A stretch of DNA of 38,110 nucleotides from Chitinophagales bacterium (GTDB taxonomy: Bacteria > Bacteroidota > Bacteroidia > Chitinophagales > Chitinophagaceae). The position numbers and the translations under genes are program-made. A model generated the notes under the pieces. The model was not told where the DNA came from. It did not search any database and was given only the letters and a program-made list of their open reading frames with translations. Every line of letters starts with the position of its first letter. Positions within the stretch are counted from its first letter, which is position 1. The stretch is taken from the NCBI GenBank assembly GCA_015655015.1, contig JAATFV010000109.1:1-38110 (forward strand), read 5' to 3'. Positions 14,809 to 21,600 of this stretch are shown here, one piece after another.

Positions 14809-17166
14809 TTAAACTATCCGCAGTTTTGCATAGTTCAGCATGATCTTCTTCTCTCCGTTGTACTGAAACTTTACGGTAGCGATCGGATTATGTGCAGACC
14901 CTTCCATGCTGACCACTTCTCCAAACCCGAATTTCTGATGTTCCACTTTCTGGCCCACCTGCAGCGCAGAAGTATCGCTCGCTGTAAAATCAGGGCTGGG
15001 ATTGTGTTCGATCGTTTTCATGTACGGCTTGATAGGTACATACGCCGGCTTGGCCTCTTTTTTATTCGGGGGAGGGCCGTACTTCTTCTCCGCCTGCGCG
15101 GCTGTATTTCCGAACCCGCCGGCACTCATACGATCAAAAGAAGAAGAGGTATTGCCAAATCCTATATTGCTGGCCCCCTGGTTGCGGGCGCCGCCGCCGG
15201 CAAAACTACGATCCAGGTACTCTCCCGGAATCTCTTCAATGAAACGGCTGGGTTCATTCTGGACCAGCGAACCAAAACGGTAGCGGGTATTCGCATAGGT
15301 GATCCACAAACGCTGCTTGGCCCGGGTAATGACCACATAGAACAGCCTTCTCTCTTCCTCTAACTCCTCCCGGGTATTGATGGACATCGCATTAGGAAAC
15401 AACATCTCCTCCAGACCCGCAGCAAACACACAGGAGAACTCAAGACCTTTGGCGGCATGGATCGTCATTAGCTTCACCGTATCGGCATTCGGATCCTTCT
15501 CATCGGCGTCCGTCAGCAAGGTGATCTGCTGTAAATAATTTCCCAGCCCCTTTGTCTCTGTCTCCAGCACTCCGTCTTCATCCGGCCTTTCCGTAAACTC
15601 TTTAATAGAATTCAGCAGCTCCTGGATATTCTCATAACGGGCAAGGCCCTCTGTCGTCTTATCATTAAAGAGCTCCTTTACAAGATTCGTCTGTTTACCC
15701 ACATGTGTCGCTACCTCATACGCATTTTTCGTCTCCAGCATACTGGTAAAGCTCCGGATCATCAGCACAAAATTCTCGATCGCCTCCAGGGTGCCTGCCT
15801 TATACCCGAATTCCGCGGCCCTTCCCAGCACTTCCCATAAGGAAATGTTGTGCTCATTGGCCGCCAGGACGGCCCGGTCGATCGAGGTCTTTCCAATGCC
15901 CCGGGTAGGATAATTGATAATTCGCTTCAGCGCCTCTTCATCGCTCGGATTGACAATCATTCGCAGATAGGCCACCAGGTCCTTGATCTCTTTGCGTTGA
16001 TAGAAGCTTACCCCCCCATACATCGTATAAGGGATCGCCATGCGGCGAAGGCTTTCTTCAAAAGCCCGGCTCTGGGCATTCGTCCGGTATAGAATGGCAA
16101 AATCACGGTTATTGTAATGATTGCGCAGCTTCTGTTCCTGGATCGTGTCGGCTACGAACTTCCCTTCTTCATTATCCGTCATCATGCGCACCAACCGTAT
16201 CTTTTCTCCACTGGCGTTATCCGTCCAAAGGTTTTTCGGTATCTGACCCTTATTGTTCTTTATGACTTCGTTCGCTACATTAATAATGCTCTGCGTACTA
16301 CGGTAATTCTGTTCCAGCATCACCACCTTTACATCATCATAGTCTTTCTGGAACTGCAATATATTCTCGATCGTAGCCCCGCGGAAACTATAGATGCTCT
16401 GGGCATCATCCCCTACCACGCAGACATTTTCATGCGCAGCCCCCAGGAGCTTGATGATCTCGTACTGAGCGGGATTGGTATCCTGGTACTCATCGATGAG
16501 GATATATTTGAACTTATGCTGGAATTTAAACAGGCTCTCCGGGAAATTTTTAAGCAGCTTGTACATATTGACGAGCAGGTCGTCAAAATCCATCGCGCCG
16601 TTCTTTAAACAGCGCTTGGCATATGCGGCATAGATCTGCGCGATCGCCGGCCGGTTGGCCCGCATATCTTCCTGTTGAAGCCCATAGTCATTCGCATATT
16701 CCACCGGACCTACCAGGCTGTTCTTCGCCGAAGAAATACGGTTATATACAACGTTGGGCTTATACGTTTTATCGTCCAGGTCCAGCTCGTTGATCACGGT
16801 CTTCAGGACACTCTTTGCGTCATCCGTATCATAGATGGTAAAATTCCTTTCATAGCCCAGGTGCTGGGCCTCTCCCCGTAAAATACGGGCAAATACACTG
16901 TGAAAAGTGCCGATATAAAGGTTACGGGCATTCGTATTTCCCAGGGTCCTTTCGATCCTTTCCTTCATTTCCTTAGCAGCCTTGTTGGTAAAAGTCAGGG
17001 CCAGGATATTAAATGCATCTACTCCTTGCGACATCAGGTGGGCAATACGGGTGGTAAGCACCTTTGTTTTACCGCTGCCTGCCCCTGCCACGATCATAAT
17101 AGGGCCATCCTTGTGCAATACCGCTTCTTTCTGCCGGTCATTCAATTCACTGATATAATCTTGCAT
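14809..17166 (-). CDS. pcrA: UvrD/PcrA-family ATP-dependent DNA helicase
   Basis: This is a 785-residue SF1A 3'-5' helicase of DNA repair and replication restart. It begins with the Q-motif region LNDRQKEAVLH, then Walker A GAGSGKT (28-34) and TFTNKAAKEMKERI. Motif II is IDEYQDTNPAQY, followed by VGDDAQSIYSFRGA and LEQNYRSTQ. Later motifs are VKLMTIHAAKGLEFSCVF and EERRLFYVVITRAK. A linker leads to the C-terminal Tudor-like PcrA domain (VGQKVEHQKFGFGEVVSMEG...KIMLNYAKLRIV). All helicase motifs look intact and the length is normal. The ATG at 17166 gives the usual short N-terminus; the frame extends nine codons to a TTG that I reject. It is a housekeeping gene, transcribed away from the M48/helicase locus. 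Confidence 0.96.
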   Translation of the reverse strand: MQDYISELNDRQKEAVLHKDGPIMIVAGAGSGKTKVLTTRIAHLMSQGVDAFNILALTFTNKAAKEMKERIERTLGNTNARNLYIGTFHSVFARILRGEAQHLGYERNFTIYDTDDAKSVLKTVINELDLDDKTYKPNVVYNRISSAKNSLVGPVEYANDYGLQQEDMRANRPAIAQIYAAYAKRCLKNGAMDFDDLLVNMYKLLKNFPESLFKFQHKFKYILIDEYQDTNPAQYEIIKLLGAAHENVCVVGDDAQSIYSFRGATIENILQFQKDYDDVKVVMLEQNYRSTQSIINVANEVIKNNKGQIPKNLWTDNASGEKIRLVRMMTDNEEGKFVADTIQEQKLRNHYNNRDFAILYRTNAQSRAFEESLRRMAIPYTMYGGVSFYQRKEIKDLVAYLRMIVNPSDEEALKRIINYPTRGIGKTSIDRAVLAANEHNISLWEVLGRAAEFGYKAGTLEAIENFVLMIRSFTSMLETKNAYEVATHVGKQTNLVKELFNDKTTEGLARYENIQELLNSIKEFTERPDEDGVLETETKGLGNYLQQITLLTDADEKDPNADTVKLMTIHAAKGLEFSCVFAAGLEEMLFPNAMSINTREELEEERRLFYVVITRAKQRLWITYANTRYRFGSLVQNEPSRFIEEIPGEYLDRSFAGGGARNQGASNIGFGNTSSSFDRMSAGGFGNTAAQAEKKYGPPPNKKEAKPAYVPIKPYMKTIEHNPSPDFTASDTSALQVGQKVEHQKFGFGEVVSMEGSAHNPIATVKFQYNGEKKIMLNYAKLRIV

Positions 17167-17190
17167 AACGCGAAGGTAATCAATTAGCCT

Positions 17191-17393
17191 CAAGCTTCAA
17201 GCTGCGGGCTGCCAATTGCTATCAATATGTCGCAAATTGCTATAGGTTGATTATCAGAGAATAACAAATTAATACTCTATGTATTTCTGGCTTGAAGCTT
17301 GCAGCTTGTGAATCTCCGGGCTCAACGCTCCTCAACGCTTGCCGCTTGAGCTTGTGACCTGCAGCTCTCAGAGAATTTGCAGCTCTCAAAGAA
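17191..17393. repeat. AGCTT-rich inverted and tandem repeats
   Basis: CAAGCTTCAAGC (17191-17202) has an exact inverted copy, GCTTGAAGCTTG, at 17290-17301. Beyond it, CTCAACGCT occurs twice with a 10-base period near 17320-17340, and GCAGCTCTCArAGAA occurs at 17361-17375 and 17379-17393, an 18-base period. The array fills the 280-base gap between the helicase gene pcrA and the M48 gene. It looks like a locally expanding simple repeat. Confidence 0.6.
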
Positions 17394-17396
17394 AGC

Positions 17397-17425
17397 TGTG
17401 TTTCCGATAAGTTTTTTTAGATTTA
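17397..17425 (+). promoter_or_regulatory. Possible Bacteroidota promoter for the M48/DUF4011 operon
   Basis: TAGATTTA (17418-17425) matches 7 of 8 positions of the -7 consensus TAnnTTTG, with TGTG (17397-17400) as a weak -33 element. The 17-base spacing is shorter than the usual 19-21. The implied leader to the ATG at 17447 is about 15 bases. Confidence 0.3.
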
Positions 17426-17446
17426 CTGATCAACTACCCACAGTTT

Positions 17447-18640
17447 ATGCTATCTGTCGCTCCTCTTTATCACCTGAAAGTCCGTGACCATTTCAAACAG
17501 CAGCGGGGAACCTGGAATTTTTTTGCCGCTGCCGGCAGGAAAGAAGAGCAGCTGGCCTCTTTCAAAACGGAGCTTTTAAAGAATACTTATAAGTTTCAGC
17601 CGGACGCCGACTCCTTTATCTACGATAAGATCGCTTTTGCCAAAGATCGGCTGGAGCTGGGGGATCTTCCGGTGACAGCCTATCAGGCCCAGTATAATAC
17701 AGAGCTCAATGCTAACATTATTTATCTCCACGGGGAAGCGCACCTGGTATTTAGCGGGAATCTTACGCAAAGTCTTAACGAAGAGGAACTGCTGGCCGTC
17801 ATTGCCCACGAACTGGCCCATGTCAAATTATATTCCCTTTCTGACGGAGAGCTGGAAGTAGCCGACCGGATCATAAACGCCATTGCCAATAACAGCACCA
17901 GCGAGCCTGTCTACTATGAGACGGCCCGGTTATTCTGCCTTTATACGGAGATCTATTGCGATCGGGGAGCCTGGATGGTGCTGGGAGACAAGACCCCTGT
18001 CATCAATATGCTGCTGAAGATCGCTACCGGTCTGGCCGTTGTCCATGCCGACAGCTATAGCAAACAGGCGGAAGAAATCTTTTCGGCCTCCCCCGCAACC
18101 CAGTCCGCTAAACTCACGCACCCTGAAAATTTTATCCGTACCCAGGCCCTGCGGCTCTGGCAGGAAAAGAAAGAAGGTGCGGAAGAAGAAATTACCAGGA
18201 TGATAGAAGGCCTCCCCGAACTGGACAGGCTGGATATCTTTTCACAAAAGGAATTAGCCGCCCTTACCCGGGATTTCCTGCAGGCTTATCTTCGTCCAAA
18301 ATGGTTTCAAAGCACGCTGGTGACCAGCCTTGCAAAAGAATATTTCCCGGATCTTTCTTTGGACGAACCGACCCTGAGCACAGCACAGCTAACAGCCAGG
18401 ATCGCTCCTGCCCATCCCGGCATCAAAGAATATTTCGCCTATATATTACTGGATTTCGCCCTGGTCGATCCTTCCCTGGAAGAGATCCCTTCCGGGCGCG
18501 CCTTCCAATTTGCAGAAGAAATGCAGCTTTCAGCCGTTTATGACCCCATTGCCCGGAAAGAATTGCAGCTCAGTGAGAAAAAATGGCCGTACTATAAACA
18601 ACAAACGCTGGCCGCTTACGCCGGAATAAAAGAATCCTGA
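17447..18640 (+). CDS. M48-like metalloprotease, first gene of the DUF4011-helicase operon
   Basis: This 397-residue protein has a zinc-protease motif His121-Glu122-Leu-Ala-His125 in LLAVIAHELAHVKLY. It is followed after about 45 residues by TEIYCDRGA (Glu168, Asp172), in the place of the third ligand ExxxD motif of M48 peptidases. The preceding NIIYLHGEAHLVFSGNL strand also fits M48. Unlike HtpX-type M48 enzymes it has no membrane segment or signal peptide, so it should act in the cytoplasm. The C-terminal 180 residues are helical with no family I recognise. Its stop codon is 5 bases before the next start, so the two genes are almost certainly co-transcribed. A role as a protease effector or processing partner of the helicase is inference. 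Confidence 0.85.
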   Translation: MLSVAPLYHLKVRDHFKQQRGTWNFFAAAGRKEEQLASFKTELLKNTYKFQPDADSFIYDKIAFAKDRLELGDLPVTAYQAQYNTELNANIIYLHGEAHLVFSGNLTQSLNEEELLAVIAHELAHVKLYSLSDGELEVADRIINAIANNSTSEPVYYETARLFCLYTEIYCDRGAWMVLGDKTPVINMLLKIATGLAVVHADSYSKQAEEIFSASPATQSAKLTHPENFIRTQALRLWQEKKEGAEEEITRMIEGLPELDRLDIFSQKELAALTRDFLQAYLRPKWFQSTLVTSLAKEYFPDLSLDEPTLSTAQLTARIAPAHPGIKEYFAYILLDFALVDPSLEEIPSGRAFQFAEEMQLSAVYDPIARKELQLSEKKWPYYKQQTLAAYAGIKES

Positions 18641-18645
18641 CCCCA

Positions 18646-21600
18646 ATGGAGACCCATCACATGGAAACGAATAGAATCAGCTTTAAAGAATTTTTACCGG
18701 CAGCCTTTGACAAGGGGGACTACACCACGGATGACGTGATCGCTTTCGTATTGCCTTTGTTCAGAGAAGTATTAAGCTTTCATGAATCAGGAAAAGTAGC
18801 CCCATTTGAAAGGGAAGAGGCTCTGTTCCTATCAGAGCTGCATCTGGATATCGATGAGGAGCTTGCGCATGCGCCTTCCTTTGCTCTTTCGGACGTATCG
18901 GCCCTTTTCCCCCGGACAGCATCTGAAAACTTCGACGTAGTCGGCAAGATCAAGATCCGGACCGACACCGGGGAAGGCAGCATGGATACAGAAAACCTCC
19001 AGGTCCATACGGATTTTCGCGAGCCGCTGGAATACCCCGCCTATGTTCCCGGTTATCAATGCTTCGAATCCCTGGTAGGCCACCATGACCCGCAAACGGA
19101 TATCTTTTCTCTTGGACTGATCCTCGGCAGTATCACCCTTAGCCTGGACCTTTATGAGATCGAAGACCTGCTATTGTTTGCACAGGTCCGCTCCAACCCT
19201 TCGCTGGTTCATCCGCGGATCCACCCTACCCTTGGCAGGCTGATCACGGAAATGACCGAGCTGGACAGGGTCCGGCGGACACAGGATCTATATGACGTGA
19301 TCCGGCGCCTGCAGCACTACCGGGATTACGACCCCGAAAAACAAACGGACCTTGGCAAAGTAGCTGGCTGGGTAAATAAGGGAATGAAAGAAAGAGATTC
19401 CTTTATCCTGAACAAGCTGCGCAACAGGCTCTTCGATACCAGCCGCCGTAACAGGCTGCTTTATTATAAGCCCAATATGCGTTTCGTCAATCTGACCGTC
19501 AGCAGCGTGCCGATCGTATTGCATTATCAAAGCATCCGTCCGGAACACCTTTTCATCTGGAACAGCGAGCTGGCAGAAAAAGTGAGCGGGATGAAAGAGA
19601 TCGTGCTGAACAAATACCTGCGTTTTGAAGACCATGGTTATCTTCCTTCTTCCCTGGACAGGGTCCGGGTGGAATCCCAACGGGCTATCCAGGAATATGG
19701 ATTCAGCCAGTTGAAGCTTGTGATCGTTTTCCTGAACTGGCACAACCTGAAAGAAGATCCCGCCGAAAGGATCCGGAGCCCACTGCTGCTGATACCGGTA
19801 GAGCTGAAGAAAAATAAAAAGCTTAAGGAAGATCATTATGTATTGAAGGTCCTGGATAATTCGGCTGAAGTCAATCCGGTCCTGGCAGGACAGCTGAAAG
19901 ACCTCTATGGTATCCGGCTGCCGGATTTTATCGACCTGGAAGAAATAAGCCCCGAACAATTTCATCAACAGCTCAAGGCGCAAATCGAGGAAGCCAATCA
20001 GGGCATCGTGCTCAATTATATCGATAAGCCCCGCATTAAGCTCATCCATGGCGAAGCCCGGCAGACCGTCAACAATTACAGGCGACGCCTTCGAAAGCTG
20101 CCCGGCCAGACCGGCAGCTATCACAACATTCCCTATAGCTATCAGCCGGAACACTATAAACCCCTGGGGCTGGAGATCTTCCGGTTACGGATCGAACCCA
20201 AAACAAGCTTTCTTGAATTCCTGGTGAATAAGGAGGCCAAAAAACCTCCCCCGTTTCTTGCGGAAACCGATCAACACACAGAAACAGATCAACACACGGA
20301 GACGGGACAACACACGGAGACGGGACAACACATCAGGACAGATCAACGTACAGAAACAAGTCAACGCGCGGAGACGGATCAACCAACCGGGACAGATCAC
20401 CATACAAAAACAGGTCAACCCAGGGAGATTAGTCAAAGCACAGACACAGGGCAGACCCGCATGGAAACAGGCATTCGGAATAAAGAGATCTTCGAGCTGG
20501 CAGAAAGCGAGAGCAATCCCTATAGCTGGGATTTCGATTGCTGCCACATGGTGCTGGGCAATTTCAATTATAAGAAAATGAGTCTCGTAAGAGATTACAA
20601 CCTGGTCATCGACCAGCAATTGCAGCATTCCGTATTCGACGACCTGTTCAGCGAATTGCCCCGGGTCTTTAAAGAACACCCTTTCGATCTGAACAGACCG
20701 GATGACTGGTTCCATGTAATAACGGCAGACCCAACCCAAACCCGGGCCATCCTGCAAAGCAGGGCAGGATACAGCTATATCATACAGGGTCCTCCCGGCA
20801 CCGGAAAAAGCCAGACCATTACCAACCTGATCGCGGATTTCGTGGCGAGAGGAAAGAATATTTTGTTCGTGTGTGAAAAAAGAGCCGCCCTGGACGTAGT
20901 ATATCACCGGCTCAAGCAAAACGGGCTCGATGAACTATGCTGCTACATTCACGATAGCCAGGGAGACAAACGGGAATTCATCAAAGATCTTAAAGCGACT
21001 TACGAGGATTTTACCACCCGTACGATGGACCTGGGCGCCATCCGGGCAAAACGGACAGCCGTCCTGGAGAATATGAACGGGCAGCTGGAAGGAATCCGCG
21101 AATTTCATTCCACCGGCGTCACAGAGAAAAAAGAGATCGGTATCGAAGTAAGAGAGCTGATAGAACGCCTTATCGAAGCACGGCAGCACCTGGTAGACCT
21201 GTCTCCCAAAGAGGAAGAGCTCCTGCCTTCCTATAAAGAATGGCGTGTATCCGGCGCCGTCATTACCGCGCTTTGTGAAGCCCTGGAAGCAGCAGGACAC
21301 GATCCTGTCTTCGCCGAACATCCTTTCAGTAAGATCAATGAGCGAATTTTCCTGGCGGATAACCCCTATCATTTACTGGATAATTCCATGCAGCAGGCCT
21401 TAAGCCTTTTGCAGCAGATAGAAACAGCCATCGGGCAAAACCAGATCGCAGCCGAATATACAGCGCCGGGCAAGCTTAAAAACATGGTACAGTTCGCAGT
21501 GCTCTTGTATCCGCTGTCCCTGACTAACAATCTCCCGTTGGCGGATCCGGCCAGCTTAGAGTCGAAGGAGCTTGACCGGCAAATACGGGAATACCGGCGC

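Noticed and set aside
19288..20919. Long antisense frames (288 and 244 codons) within the giant helicase gene
   Set aside because: The + strand encodes DUF4011 and the linker; the antisense frames reflect codon bias and the 18-bp repeat.
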